A stretch of 64,000 bases of DNA from Thermochromatium tepidum ATCC 43061 (GCF_009664085.1 NZ_CP039268.1:1287501-1351500); one strand, 5' to 3'. Shown: positions 27,892 through 38,026, counted from the stretch's first letter. Notes: generated from the letters alone by a model not told the origin. A program made the numbers and translations.

Positions 27892-30570
27892 ATGCGTTTG
27901 ACGGATATCGATCAACTCTTTACACCAGGGGCCGTGGCCGTCTTCGGTGCCAGCGATAACGCAGACTCGATCGGTGGACGGGTGTTTCGCAACCTGCTCG
28001 CCGGCGGGTACAGGGGGCAGTGTTATGCCATCAATCCAAAATATACCGAAGTGGCGGGCCAACCCTGTTACAGCGACCTAAACGCACTGGACAAGCAGAT
28101 CGACCTGGCCCTGATCGCCACGCCGGGTGAGTGCGTGCCGGCGATCCTCGATCAGTGCGGTCACTATGGCGTCAAGGCCGCGGTGGTGCACTCGGCCGGA
28201 TTCGGTGAGCGGGGTGAGCGTGGGCTCGCCTTGCAAGAGAAGATGGTGGAGGCCGCGCGCCGCAACGGGATCCGCGTCCTGGGCCCGAATTGTCTGGGCG
28301 TGATGCGCCCGCAGGATGGGCTCAACGCCAGTGTCGGCGAGGATCTGCCGCGCTGCGGCAATGTGGCCCTGGTCTCGCAGTCGGGTGCGATTTGCACCGC
28401 CATGATCGACTGGTCAGAGTCGCGCGGTGTGGGATTTTCGGCGGTGGTCTCGATCGGGGCGGCGGCGGATGTGGACTTCGGCGATATCCTCGACTATCTG
28501 GCGCTTGACACCCAGACTCAGTGCATCCTGCTCTATGTCGAGGGGATTCGTAATGCGCGGCATTTTATGAGCGGGCTGCGCGCGGCGGCGCGGCTCAAGC
28601 CGGTAGTCATCGTCAAGGCCGGGCGCCATCCGGCCGGAACACGCGCCATCAAGTCGCACACCGGAGGCTTCGTCGGCTCGGCCGAGGTCTTTCGTGCCGT
28701 CACCGACCGCGCCGGCGTGGTCCAGGTGGCCAATCTGGATCAGCTCTTCGCCGCGGCCCAGGTATTCGGCACCCGGCGCCGACTGGCCGGCGATCGCATC
28801 GCCATCATCACCAATGGCGGTGGACCCGGGGTGCTGGCGGCCGATCGCGCGGTGGAGCTGGGGTTGACCCTGGCGCGACTCACCGAGTCCACGCGCCAAA
28901 AACTCGAACAGGTGCTGCCCGATTACTGGTCGCATGGCAACCCGATCGACATCATCGGCGATGCCACCCCCGAGCGCTATCGGATCGCGCTCGAGGCCTG
29001 CCTGGCCGATCCCGAGGTCGATGGTGTGCTCTGCATCCTGGCCCCGCTGGTGTTCGGCGATCCGGTGGCCACGGCCGAGCAGGTCATCGAGGTGACCAAG
29101 GGCAGCCGTAAGCCGGTGCTGGCCTGTTGGATGGGTGGCAAGCGGGTGCTGGAGGCCCAGGCACTGCTCTCCGCGCACGACGTACCCCAGTTCGACAGCC
29201 CAGAGGCGGCGGTCGAGGCCTTTTCATTCTTGGCCACCCATCAGCGCAATCAGAAGCTCCTGATGCAGTCGCCGGCTCCACTCTCCCATGAAGACCCCCC
29301 CGATGTCGAGGGCGCGCGTTTGATCATCGAGGGGGTGATGTCCGAGGGGCGCAAGATATTGGGCACCATCGAGGCCAAGGCCGTCCTATCGGCCTTTCGC
29401 ATCCCGACCATGCAGGCCATCTTGACCCGTACCCCGAACGAGGCGCTGATGGCCGCCGAATCCCTGGGTTTCCCAGTGGTGATGAAGATCAGTTCGCCCG
29501 ATCTGGAGCACAAGTCGGACGTCGATGGCGTCAAGCTCAATATCGATGATGCCCAATCCGTTCGCCGCGCCTTCACCGAGATCCTGGAACGCGCCAAACG
29601 TCTGCGCCCGGACGCGCGCTTCGATGGCATCACGGTCGAGCGCATGGTCTCCACGCGCGCGGCGCGCGAGCTGATGATCGGCGTCTTCCGTGACAAGATC
29701 TTCGGTCCTGTGATCCTGTTTGGCGCTGGCGGCACCAAGGTCGAGGTGCTGGGCGACCGGGCGCTGGGTCTGCCCCCGCTCAACGCCTTCATCATCGAGA
29801 CCATGATCGACCACACCCGGGTGGCGCGCCTGATGGGCGCTTTTCAGAACATGCCACCGATGAACCGGGTGGCGCTCGCGCGCATCCTCCAGCGCGTCTC
29901 CGAGATGGTGTGCGAGCTCCCCGAGATCATCGCCATGGACATCAATCCCCTGATCGGTAACGACAAGGAGGTGATCGCCGTGGACGTCTCCATCCGGGTC
30001 GACTATCGCCCGCCACAACAGCCGACCTATGGCCACATGGCGATCCACCCCTACCCGAGTCATCTGATCGAGCGCATGCAGCTCCCCGATGGGCGGGATC
30101 TGGTGATCCGTCCGATCCGGCCCGAGGACGCCGAGATGGAACAGGCCTTCGTGCGCGGGCTCTCGGAGCAGACCAAGTATTTTCGTTTCATTCAGGCGAT
30201 CAAGGAGCTCACGCCCGAGATGCTGGTGCGTTTCACCCAGATCGACTACGACCGCGAGATGGCCCTGATCGGGGTGATGGAGGAGAATGGGGTGGAGATC
30301 GAGGTCGGGGTGGCACGCTACATGGGGCGTCCGGGCGGCGAGAGCTGTGAATTTGCCATCGTGGTCTCGGACCAGCATCGCAATCTAGGCATCGGCTCGC
30401 GTCTGATGCGCTCGCTGATGCAGAACGCCCGCGCGCGCGGCTTTCGCTTCATGGAGGGCGAGGTGCTGACGGCCAACACGCGCATGTTGGCCTTGGTCAA
30501 GTCGCTTGGGTTTCGCATCGAGAGCGACCCCCAGGATCTGTCCATCAAACGGGTCGTCAAGGTGCTCTGA
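27892..30570 (+). CDS. Bifunctional ADP-forming acetyl-CoA synthetase-like/GNAT protein acetyltransferase (Pat/YfiQ type)
   Basis: Residues 1-450 form the CoA-binding and ligase parts (AVAVFGASDNADSIGGRVFR; VALVSQSGAICTAMIDW; KSHTGGFVGSAEVF). Next come an ATP-grasp region (FPVVMKISSPDLEHKSDVDG) and a C-terminal GNAT domain from about residue 735 (LVIRPIRPEDAEMEQAFV) with the acetyl-CoA loop RNLGIGSRLM. This matches Pat/YfiQ enzymes, which acetylate acetyl-CoA synthetase and other lysines. I start at ATG 27892; the frame extends back into the deacetylase gene. An IS607 remnant abuts its stop. Confidence 0.9.
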   Translation: MRLTDIDQLFTPGAVAVFGASDNADSIGGRVFRNLLAGGYRGQCYAINPKYTEVAGQPCYSDLNALDKQIDLALIATPGECVPAILDQCGHYGVKAAVVHSAGFGERGERGLALQEKMVEAARRNGIRVLGPNCLGVMRPQDGLNASVGEDLPRCGNVALVSQSGAICTAMIDWSESRGVGFSAVVSIGAAADVDFGDILDYLALDTQTQCILLYVEGIRNARHFMSGLRAAARLKPVVIVKAGRHPAGTRAIKSHTGGFVGSAEVFRAVTDRAGVVQVANLDQLFAAAQVFGTRRRLAGDRIAIITNGGGPGVLAADRAVELGLTLARLTESTRQKLEQVLPDYWSHGNPIDIIGDATPERYRIALEACLADPEVDGVLCILAPLVFGDPVATAEQVIEVTKGSRKPVLACWMGGKRVLEAQALLSAHDVPQFDSPEAAVEAFSFLATHQRNQKLLMQSPAPLSHEDPPDVEGARLIIEGVMSEGRKILGTIEAKAVLSAFRIPTMQAILTRTPNEALMAAESLGFPVVMKISSPDLEHKSDVDGVKLNIDDAQSVRRAFTEILERAKRLRPDARFDGITVERMVSTRAARELMIGVFRDKIFGPVILFGAGGTKVEVLGDRALGLPPLNAFIIETMIDHTRVARLMGAFQNMPPMNRVALARILQRVSEMVCELPEIIAMDINPLIGNDKEVIAVDVSIRVDYRPPQQPTYGHMAIHPYPSHLIERMQLPDGRDLVIRPIRPEDAEMEQAFVRGLSEQTKYFRFIQAIKELTPEMLVRFTQIDYDREMALIGVMEENGVEIEVGVARYMGRPGGESCEFAIVVSDQHRNLGIGSRLMRSLMQNARARGFRFMEGEVLTANTRMLALVKSLGFRIESDPQDLSIKRVVKVL

Positions 30571-30589
30571 TGTGCCGATACTTTTATGC

Positions 30590-31143
30590 TCACGCTTGTC
30601 CACAAGCACCAACACATACACGCCCATGTCTGAGCGAGGGCGTATCTACCAAAGCACGCAGGAAGATCCCACGTGCGCCATTGATGTCACGATCGACGGT
30701 GAGACCGTTGCTCGTGATGGTTTTCGCGCCACCGATCGACTTGATCTCGCCGGTCCAACTGGCCGTTTTCGAGGTATAGGCCTCGTTGACCCGTAACACG
30801 ACCTTACCGACGCGCTTGGCCACTGCCTCCAGGCGTTGACCGAAGCGGAAGAAGGCGTAACCGAGTATCGCCCTGACCGACTTTGCCCGGATCTTGCACC
30901 TTGATTTCGCTGACAGCTCCTTGGTCTCAAAGGTCGGCAGCAGGATCAGGTCGAACCGGGCCAGTCGGTCGCGGTAGGCAACCACAACCCGGAGCTTAGC
31001 GCCGCGCAGGGGTCGTTGTCGAAGAGGCGCTGCCCGGCAGGGTTTCGGATCGTGGGGATGAGTCCGTCATCGGCGTATTTACGAAGCGTATTGGGATGCA
31101 GCCCAAGTTCGGCGACCGCCTTCCGTAAGGGGAGGTAGGCCAT
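30590..31143 (-). pseudogene. IS607-family remnant: TnpA N-terminus joined to TnpB C-terminus
   Basis: On the minus strand the first 42 codons from ATG 31143 read MAYLPLRKAVAELGLHP then NTLRKYADDGLIPTIRN and AGQRLFD, the MerR-like DNA-binding head of an IS607 serine transposase. Around 31015 the sequence switches, in another frame, to the C-terminal third of TnpB: FDLILLPTFETKELS, VNEAYTSKTASWTGEI, and LTVDRDINGARGIFLRAL with the RuvC-III Asp. The recombinase domain, the TnpB N-terminus and RuvC-I are lost. The remnant cannot move by itself. The rest of the gap to 31349 shows nothing I can name. Confidence 0.82.
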
Positions 31144-31349
31144 GAAAACGAAAAGAGCGTATGGGTTATAAAGTGAGCGTGTGTTGGCTTATTGGCTTAT
31201 TTGTAACTGTTTATCAGCCTTCGAGGCGCCATACACTCGGCGCGTTCACCCAAAACGCCGCTCGATCATGATGCCCACGATCCTAGCAGAACAGTAGATA
31301 ATGGGGCACTGACCCTTTCATCCAGCCATGGTCTTGAGACTCAAACCCG

Positions 31350-32666
31350 ATGTCCACTCTCGATCGACTCCACCGACTCGGCCCGATTCAGCTTACCCCC
31401 GGCGTCACGCCCTGGCAGGCGGCAACCCTGTTGTTTGGCGCCTTCTTTTCCATCGGTCTGATGACCTTCATCACCGTCGGCCAAACTTATATCCTCAATG
31501 AACACCTGGGCATCCCAGCCGAGGTGCAGGGTACCCTCAGCGGCGATCTGGTGTTCTGGACCGAGGTCATCACCCTGGTGCTGTTCGTCCCCGCCGGCAT
31601 CCTGGTCGATCGCGTCGGTCGGCGGCTGATCTTCGCCGTCGGCTTTCTGCTGCTGGCCTTGACCTATGTCCTCTATCCGATGGCCGGATCAGTCGAGGAT
31701 CTCTATCTCTACCGGATCCTCTATGCCCTAGGTGTGGTCACGGTCGCTACGGCGCTCGCGACCGTGATGGCCGACTATCCGGACGAGTCTTCGCGCGGCA
31801 AGCTGGTGGCGATCGTCGGTGTGCTCAGCGGGTTGGGGATCGTCGTCATCAATCAATTCTTCGGTGGGCTGCCGAAGAGGCTGACCGCCGATGGCATGGA
31901 CGGCATCCAAGCAGGCTATGTCACCCATTACATCGTGGCCTGTATCGCCGTCGTGGTCGCCGTCCTCGTCTGGCTGGGGCTCCAGAAGGGCACGCCGATC
32001 CATCATGAGAAGCACCCCTCGGTACGCGATCTGTTCGTCAGCGGGTTTGCGCAGGCCCGCAATCCGCGCATCCTGCTCGCCTATCTGGCCGCCTTCATCG
32101 CGCGCGGCGATCAGGCGGTCAATGCCACCTTCTTGATCCTGTGGGGCAACCTGGCGGCGCAGACGTCCGGACTGGACTCGGCGGCGGCGATCAAGAATGG
32201 CACCCTCATCTTTGTGCTGGCCCAGATCGCGGCCCTGGTGTGGTCGCCGATCATGGGGCCGTTCATGGATCGGGTGGATCGGGTGACAGGATTGGCGCTG
32301 GCGATGGCGCTGGCGGCGGTCGGCAATCTGGCGGTGATCTGGATGGTCGATCCGACACCGGGTTCGGCGTGGTTCTTCTGTGTGCTGCTCGGTATCGGCC
32401 AGATCAGCGTCTATCTGGCCTCACAATCGCTCGTGGGGCAGGAGGCACCGCTCACCCAGCGCGGCTCGGTGATGGGCGCGTTCAATGTCGCCGGGGCGAT
32501 CGGGATCCTGCTCATCACGGCGATCGGCGGACGGTTGTTCGATGGGGTCGCGCCCTATGCACCCTTCGTGCTGGTGGGGGCGATCAATGTGGTGTTGTTG
32601 GTGCTCTGTGTGGCTGTGCGGTTGAGCGGCCCGGCCAAGCGGGCCGTGGTGCGGTCGCGCTGGTGA
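31350..32666 (+). CDS. Major facilitator superfamily transporter
   Basis: The 438-residue protein has about twelve hydrophobic segments. The MFS loop 2-3 motif appears as PAGILVDRVGRRLIF and again in the second half as GPFMDRVDRVTGLAL. The substrate cannot be told from the sequence. It stands alone on the plus strand between an IS607 remnant and a large minus-strand gene, whose stop lies seven bases after its own. Confidence 0.82.
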   Translation: MSTLDRLHRLGPIQLTPGVTPWQAATLLFGAFFSIGLMTFITVGQTYILNEHLGIPAEVQGTLSGDLVFWTEVITLVLFVPAGILVDRVGRRLIFAVGFLLLALTYVLYPMAGSVEDLYLYRILYALGVVTVATALATVMADYPDESSRGKLVAIVGVLSGLGIVVINQFFGGLPKRLTADGMDGIQAGYVTHYIVACIAVVVAVLVWLGLQKGTPIHHEKHPSVRDLFVSGFAQARNPRILLAYLAAFIARGDQAVNATFLILWGNLAAQTSGLDSAAAIKNGTLIFVLAQIAALVWSPIMGPFMDRVDRVTGLALAMALAAVGNLAVIWMVDPTPGSAWFFCVLLGIGQISVYLASQSLVGQEAPLTQRGSVMGAFNVAGAIGILLITAIGGRLFDGVAPYAPFVLVGAINVVLLVLCVAVRLSGPAKRAVVRSRW

Positions 32667-32673
32667 TGGCCGC

Positions 32674-35600
32674 TCAACCCAGATCCATGGTGACCTGGGT
32701 CGCGCCTGCACGCGCCCCAAACACGCGGATGTCCTCGCGGATATGCTCGCGACAGAGCGCGCCTAGGGCGTCGCCATCGCCCTGCAGGCTGACCTTCAGA
32801 TGCAGATCCGGTTCGCGCAGATACAGACACAGCTGCAACGCGATCCGGGCGCGCTCATGCGGCGGCTTCAGTCGTAAATCCAGCGTCAGCTCGAATGAGG
32901 CGGTCGCCAGCCGCGGACGCCGTGTCCAGACGCTCGACAGGTTGCAGTTCGGATCCTGACAGCGGCGACGCAGCGCATAGGCCAACTCGCGATCGCAGAA
33001 ACGCCCCAGGGTGCGCTTGATCTCGTTTAGATGACGCTGGGCCTCGTGGAGTCGTTGCGGCGTCTCGATCGCCTGCTCGATCTGACGGCGCATCACGCAC
33101 CGCAGGCGATCGAATGACTTGGGCAGGGTCCCGCTATGAAAGCCGCGGCGCAGCATGCCGCGCAGGGTCTCGCCGTGACTTCCGACGATAGCCGGTTCGA
33201 TCGGGACCCATGTCAGGTGCTCGCGCCGCACGGCATAGAGCCCCGGCTTGACGTCCACTGCATTGGGCGCGCCCGCATGATTGGCGGCATAGAGCTTCCA
33301 GTTCTCCTTGAGCTCCCAGACCAGAAAGCCCGCCAAACCCGGCAACAGGAGGATGGTGAGGGTGACGAAGGGCAGGGCGATCCATTTCGGCAGGATGGGT
33401 TCGAGCATGTCCGACATGATCGAGGTGATGAGTGGCAGAAAGGGCAGCATCAGTTTGTGCGCGATCGTCACCAGCGGAAAATGCTTGATCGGGTTGATCT
33501 GTGGTTCCACCAACACAGTGACGTAGAACTGGATCACCCATTCCAGCGCGCGCCACACTGGCATCAGCAGCCCCTTGAACGCCAGTTCGAGCCAGGATTC
33601 GCCAAGACGATGGCTCATGCGCTCCTCGATCCGGTGGAGTATCTGCTGAAAGCGCCGCGTGACCTCCTTGAAGAACAGCATCAGCTCCTGGATCAGCCCG
33701 ATCACCAGGGTCTGGTTGAGCCGGCGTAAAAACTGACCGCCGGCGCTGACGAGGTCGTCGAATAGACGCCGTCCCCCGGGCGTGTTGCGGATGAGCACGC
33801 CGAGCACCAGGGTCAGCGCGGCCATTGAGAGGTTCAGATCAATCAGTCCACCCTGGATCAGACTGGCCAGACCGATGATCGGCAGCATCAGGAGCGTCCC
33901 GCTCAGGAAGGGACGCAGCAGATTGCGCTCCAGTCCCCGTATCAGTTCGGTCTCTAGGATGCGTTTGATCGGCGGCCAGCGCAGCAGGCGTCTGAGACCA
34001 TCGAAGAGCAGCAGTCGCAGCGTCCACCAGAGCGCGCGCAGAAATGCCCGCACCCCCAGGCGCCCGGTCCGGGTATAGGCCAGGGCGTTGATTACTCCCC
34101 CCAGTCCCAGGATCAGCCATAGGCTGGCCAGGTGGAAGGTCGCCTCCAGGGTCGGCAGGATGCCGATGAGGATATCGAGCGTCTTGAGGATGAGAAAGGA
34201 CAGTCCGACCGGCAGGATCAGATGACGCAGCAGCAACCGGCCCTGGGGCGTGCCGAAGAGTGGTGCGCCGAGTCGTTGCAGTCCGGTGATATAGATCTCA
34301 CCGGGGCGATAGAGACCAGGCAGGGCACGCTCGGCGCAGCGATCGAAGCGCGCCAGCCGGTCGCCCGTGCGCCATTCAGCGAGCGTGAGGTCGGGCAGAC
34401 GCAGCAGATTGCGCGCCACGATATCGCGCACGTCGGTGAACTTGAGATGACGCCGGTGCTCGATGACATCCAGCAGTTCGTGGAGCAGTTTGTTGAAGGC
34501 AACCTCCTCACGATGGTTGCCTGGGCTGAATCCGGCCTCCTCCAGGGCACGCTGGAGACGCGGCCTGAGCTGGCGCTCCAGCTGTTCAGTGATCCGCTTG
34601 GAGAGTGCGTGCAGCGGACGACTGAAGCGTTCCACCTCTTCGAGAGGCCAGCCGAGCCGTTCTAGCCGATTTTGCAGGCTGTCAAGCAGACGCAGCGCCT
34701 TGAGCCTGGACTGGAACGGCAGGATCCGACGCAACGGCACCCGAGCGCGTGCGCGCAGCCAAGCGATGGGCTCGATCTGATAGTAGGTGGTGCGACGCTC
34801 GATCAGTACCAGTTCCAGATCCCGGCATAGATCGATCGCGGACCAGTGTTGATCCAAAACGGCGTCACCAAGACGCTGGATCAACGCCTTAAGCTCGCGG
34901 CTCATGCCGGGATTGAGCGTGCACTGCACGGCCAGTCGATCGGCCAGCGACTGCTCGGCGTGGCGTTGACGCTGATCGATGAGCCAGAGCAGCTGATTCG
35001 AGGCGGCGATACCTGCGGCGGTCATGGCGAGCAGGCGTCGTCTGGCCACGGCCAGGTGCGCGATGCTCTCGGCCAAACGCTCGGACTGCTCGGCATGCCG
35101 CGCCCGCCGGATGGCCAGGATAAAGAGCGGCGGATAGAGCGCCTGGGCGAGAGTGCGCGCCAGTTGGGACAGACCAGGGTGTCGCTGCCGGACAAACAGT
35201 TTCAGCAAGGGCTCTAGGGCGACCGCGACCAGCGACAGCAGCGGATCCAGAAGCCACCCTAGCCGAATGGGTTCCTTGGATTGCGGCTCGGACTGGAAGG
35301 CCGCCACACACCGCTTGGTGAGGCCGTCCTGAATCTGGAACCCGTTTTGGGGCCAAGGCCCCTGATCCGCCGCTGGTTCGTTTTCGGACAGGCGGGTGTC
35401 CGGCTTGGTGGAGGAGGTCTGCGCCGAACGGTAGATCTCCAGATCCGCATCGGACCTGGCATAGGGGAATCCGGACGGCAGACGGATAAGCCGGGTTGGA
35501 TGACCGCAGTCGGGGTCGGGCCGGGATGACTCGAGCAACGCCGGAAGCGGTCCATCCAGGCTCGGCGGGGGCAGATCCAGACCGCTGTCGCGGATCCAGG

Positions 35601-36222
35601 CGTCGAGTGCGCGCCAGTCGTGGATGGCCGGAAAGAAATACCCGCGCACCCCAGGACTGAAGTAACGCAACCGCATGACCAAGGCAACGAAGGCGCGGCA
35701 GACCAGGGTATCGTCCAGTCCCCGCGGCAACACGCCGTCACGGGCGAGAACATCGCGCACCTCGTCCAGCGCGATCTCGCCGATCAGGGCCCGCAGTCGC
35801 TCCGGACCGAAGTCGGCCCGGTCGCTGTCTCGATCGCGCGCCAGCTGCCAGGCGCGCGCGATCTCGCCCTCGAAGCGACGTGCCCAATACTCGCGCAGCA
35901 GGCTGACGAAGCCTTCGTGATCCAAGTGGAGATCCAGCGGGATCGGCAGCAGGATCACGTATTCGGGCAGGGCCAGACCCTCGATGACCACCAAGGCTTC
36001 TGGGTTTTCGTACTCCAGCGCACTCAGGAAGTCCTTGGACGACATGACGTGATAGCCAAGACTGGGGATGGGGCCTGAGTCGGCCCAGGGTTCGAGATGT
36101 TCGGCGACCAGGCGCTCAAGGGCACGCGGATGAAAGAGAAAGATGCCTTCGGCCGGCTTGAAGACACGGGCATGAAAGTACTTCGCGGCGGATTCGGTCG
36201 TGGTCGGCAGCGGAGAGGACAT
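32674..36222 (-). CDS. Very large membrane protein of unknown function
   Basis: I do not recognise this 1182-residue protein. Residues 1-250 look globular and acidic, with a Pro/Ser-rich linker near 250-310. A long Arg/Leu/Gln-rich helical region spans about 330-640 (LRLLDSLQNRLERLGWPLEE is typical). Hydrophobic stretches lie near 670-725, 780-815 and 950-975 (FVTLTILLLPGLAGFLVWEL). The last 180 residues are soluble and end in a beta-rich segment. ATG 36222 is preferred over an in-frame GTG at 36234. There is no signal peptide, ATP-binding motif or transport motif. Confidence 0.75.
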   Translation of the reverse strand: MSSPLPTTTESAAKYFHARVFKPAEGIFLFHPRALERLVAEHLEPWADSGPIPSLGYHVMSSKDFLSALEYENPEALVVIEGLALPEYVILLPIPLDLHLDHEGFVSLLREYWARRFEGEIARAWQLARDRDSDRADFGPERLRALIGEIALDEVRDVLARDGVLPRGLDDTLVCRAFVALVMRLRYFSPGVRGYFFPAIHDWRALDAWIRDSGLDLPPPSLDGPLPALLESSRPDPDCGHPTRLIRLPSGFPYARSDADLEIYRSAQTSSTKPDTRLSENEPAADQGPWPQNGFQIQDGLTKRCVAAFQSEPQSKEPIRLGWLLDPLLSLVAVALEPLLKLFVRQRHPGLSQLARTLAQALYPPLFILAIRRARHAEQSERLAESIAHLAVARRRLLAMTAAGIAASNQLLWLIDQRQRHAEQSLADRLAVQCTLNPGMSRELKALIQRLGDAVLDQHWSAIDLCRDLELVLIERRTTYYQIEPIAWLRARARVPLRRILPFQSRLKALRLLDSLQNRLERLGWPLEEVERFSRPLHALSKRITEQLERQLRPRLQRALEEAGFSPGNHREEVAFNKLLHELLDVIEHRRHLKFTDVRDIVARNLLRLPDLTLAEWRTGDRLARFDRCAERALPGLYRPGEIYITGLQRLGAPLFGTPQGRLLLRHLILPVGLSFLILKTLDILIGILPTLEATFHLASLWLILGLGGVINALAYTRTGRLGVRAFLRALWWTLRLLLFDGLRRLLRWPPIKRILETELIRGLERNLLRPFLSGTLLMLPIIGLASLIQGGLIDLNLSMAALTLVLGVLIRNTPGGRRLFDDLVSAGGQFLRRLNQTLVIGLIQELMLFFKEVTRRFQQILHRIEERMSHRLGESWLELAFKGLLMPVWRALEWVIQFYVTVLVEPQINPIKHFPLVTIAHKLMLPFLPLITSIMSDMLEPILPKWIALPFVTLTILLLPGLAGFLVWELKENWKLYAANHAGAPNAVDVKPGLYAVRREHLTWVPIEPAIVGSHGETLRGMLRRGFHSGTLPKSFDRLRCVMRRQIEQAIETPQRLHEAQRHLNEIKRTLGRFCDRELAYALRRRCQDPNCNLSSVWTRRPRLATASFELTLDLRLKPPHERARIALQLCLYLREPDLHLKVSLQGDGDALGALCREHIREDIRVFGARAGATQVTMDLG

Positions 36223-36456
36223 GGATCCAGGCACTCTTCACAAAAGACGTCTGGTCTTGGAGTCAAGGCGGGATGCGGGAGCGAGCCGCGGTTGGCCGCA
36301 GGCACTGTTCGGACGTGGCGTCGGGGATATAATGATCACTTTGTACCGACCAGCCTTGGATCCCAAGGGCGCTGCTTGTCAGCCTCGTACGCGCAAAACG
36401 GACTCCGGATTGGTCATGGTATTCACGGTCGCTCCTGGAGCGCGAGCCCGCCCACT

Positions 36457-36792
36457 ATGCACTACCGCGTCTTTTATCTCTTCGATCGCTCCGGTGACGC
36501 CATCTCCTCGGCCAGTGCCGTGGAAATGAGCGCCAAGGCCATCTGTGAGCAGCTCCTGCCGCGCCTTCAGACCGAAGATGATTATCTCGGTCTGATCGAC
36601 GCGCGCGAGACCATTCTGCAGATTCTCTATGAACCACCCGAGCATCGCTACTGGGTGGAGCTGCCGGTCGATGCAGCCAAGGCCTCCTATGGGCGCTATG
36701 TCGGACTCGACGAGCTCAGGCAGTTCATCCTGTCGCTGCCCGAGTTCTTTGAGCGCGAGACCATTCCTGGTCTGGAATATCGCCCTTGGTAG
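36457..36792 (+). CDS. Hypothetical protein, 111 residues
   Basis: The product begins MHYRVFYLFDRSGDAISSAS and ends IPGLEYRPW; it is acidic, with no membrane helix or signal. I do not recognise a family. The frame is open from 36097, but that part overlaps the divergent large gene, so I start at ATG 36457. Its ribosome site is weak. It is divergent from the large membrane protein gene and converges with the DUF1566 gene. Confidence 0.55.
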   Translation: MHYRVFYLFDRSGDAISSASAVEMSAKAICEQLLPRLQTEDDYLGLIDARETILQILYEPPEHRYWVELPVDAAKASYGRYVGLDELRQFILSLPEFFERETIPGLEYRPW

Positions 36793-36813
36793 CCCCTGAG
36801 TTCAGGGCGTCGC

Positions 36814-37362
36814 TCAAGGTTGTCTCAGGGTGCCGCGCACCCAGCGCACGCGCCCGTTCTGTGACTTTCCGATCCGGAAAGACTGGCCGCTGAAAAAGCT
36901 CACCGACCAGGCGCGCTCCAGCCCCCCGGTGTCGATCGAAGACGACCAGAACAGCGCCGAAGGTGTGTTCGGAAAGACCTGTGGATTGATCGCCGGGCCA
37001 TCATGACATTTTTCGACGATGGTCAGGAGCTCCTCGCCGGTCGGCAGTCGCCAACCGTCCTGTGCCTTGGCAGCCAACTGCATGGCCTTTGTCCAGGTAT
37101 GACTGGTCGGGCGCCCGGCGCAGACATTGGATTCGGCGTTCCAACTTTGCCCGAGCGCGCAGCGCTGCCATTCGAGACCCGTGCGCTCGTGTCGCACCAC
37201 GGCACCGCCTTCCAGCACGACGAACTCGGACGAGGGGGTGGTTTCGACCTCGCCCTTCAGGCAGGCGTCTGTCGCCGCAGGAATCGGTGCAGATTCCTGT
37301 GCCCAGGGCGCAATTGGAGCCAGGAGGACGATGAACAGGGCGATGGGTGTCGAGTAGCGCAT
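36814..37362 (-). CDS. Secreted DUF1566 (Lcl C-terminal-like) protein
   Basis: A signal peptide (YSTPIALFIVLLAPIAPWAQ) precedes one DUF1566 domain with RTGLEWQRCALGQSW, TWTKAMQLAAKAQDGWRLPT, ALFWSSS and the closing GRVRWVRG. Paired cysteines are visible. The fold is related to C-type-lectin-like and formylglycine-generating enzyme-like domains. Function is unknown; the location is the periplasm or cell surface. Confidence 0.82.
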   Translation of the reverse strand: MRYSTPIALFIVLLAPIAPWAQESAPIPAATDACLKGEVETTPSSEFVVLEGGAVVRHERTGLEWQRCALGQSWNAESNVCAGRPTSHTWTKAMQLAAKAQDGWRLPTGEELLTIVEKCHDGPAINPQVFPNTPSALFWSSSIDTGGLERAWSVSFFSGQSFRIGKSQNGRVRWVRGTLRQP

Positions 37363-37523
37363 GATCGCAAGCCGCTTGAATTCGGGTTAGGATCGGCACC
37401 GGAATCTTAGGGTGACCCCTCGGCTCTTGTATCCTCAAGTAACGCACGTTCGCCGAGGTTTCCGGCATACTCTCGTCTCACTCAACATCCTCAAACATCG
37501 GCCTGAACCAGGAGCTAAGGACT

Positions 37524-37949
37524 ATGAACCAGCAGACTGCCATGACCACCGAGCCGGATGTCCCAAGCACCATCGTCTTTCCCACTGGCATTCCGGGATT
37601 CGAGCATCTGAAGAACTATCGTTTAGCCTATTCCGACACCGAATCCGGGCGCGTCTACCGACTGCGCGCCCAAGACGACGCCGAGATCGAGTTCACGCTG
37701 GTCGACCCGAGACTCTACTCGCTCAATTATGTGCTCGAACTCGACGACGCGGAGCAGTCCTTGCTCCAGGCCGAGGATCCCGCGCAGGTATTGGTGCTGC
37801 TCATGCTCTGGAAGGACGAGAACGCCGCCAGCGGTGTGTCTGGGCTCAACGCCAACATTGGCGGACCCATCCTGATCAATGTCGTCAAGGGGGTGGGCAT
37901 GCAGAAGATCATCGCAAATCCGCGCGTCGAGCTCAGCATTTCGAATTGA
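37524..37949 (+). CDS. fliW: Flagellar assembly factor FliW
   Basis: FliW binds flagellin and antagonises CsrA, coupling flagellin translation to its export. The 141-residue product shows FPTGIPGFEHLKNYRLAY at the N-terminus, LMLWKDENAAS in the middle and GPILINVVKGVGMQKII near the end, as in the family. A good AGGAG lies before the ATG. No csrA or flagellin gene is adjacent. The strand context leads into the motility region. Confidence 0.92.
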   Translation: MNQQTAMTTEPDVPSTIVFPTGIPGFEHLKNYRLAYSDTESGRVYRLRAQDDAEIEFTLVDPRLYSLNYVLELDDAEQSLLQAEDPAQVLVLLMLWKDENAASGVSGLNANIGGPILINVVKGVGMQKIIANPRVELSISN

Positions 37950-38026
37950 AGTGCTCGGATTCGGGCCTTAAGTTGCGGATTTCGAATGTCTCGCTCATCT
38001 GCTCCAGCGATACTCTGCCTCCAGGC

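Noticed and set aside
36097-36456. Long N-terminal extension of the 111-residue hypothetical gene
   Set aside because: It overlaps the start of the large divergent gene and has no ribosome site.
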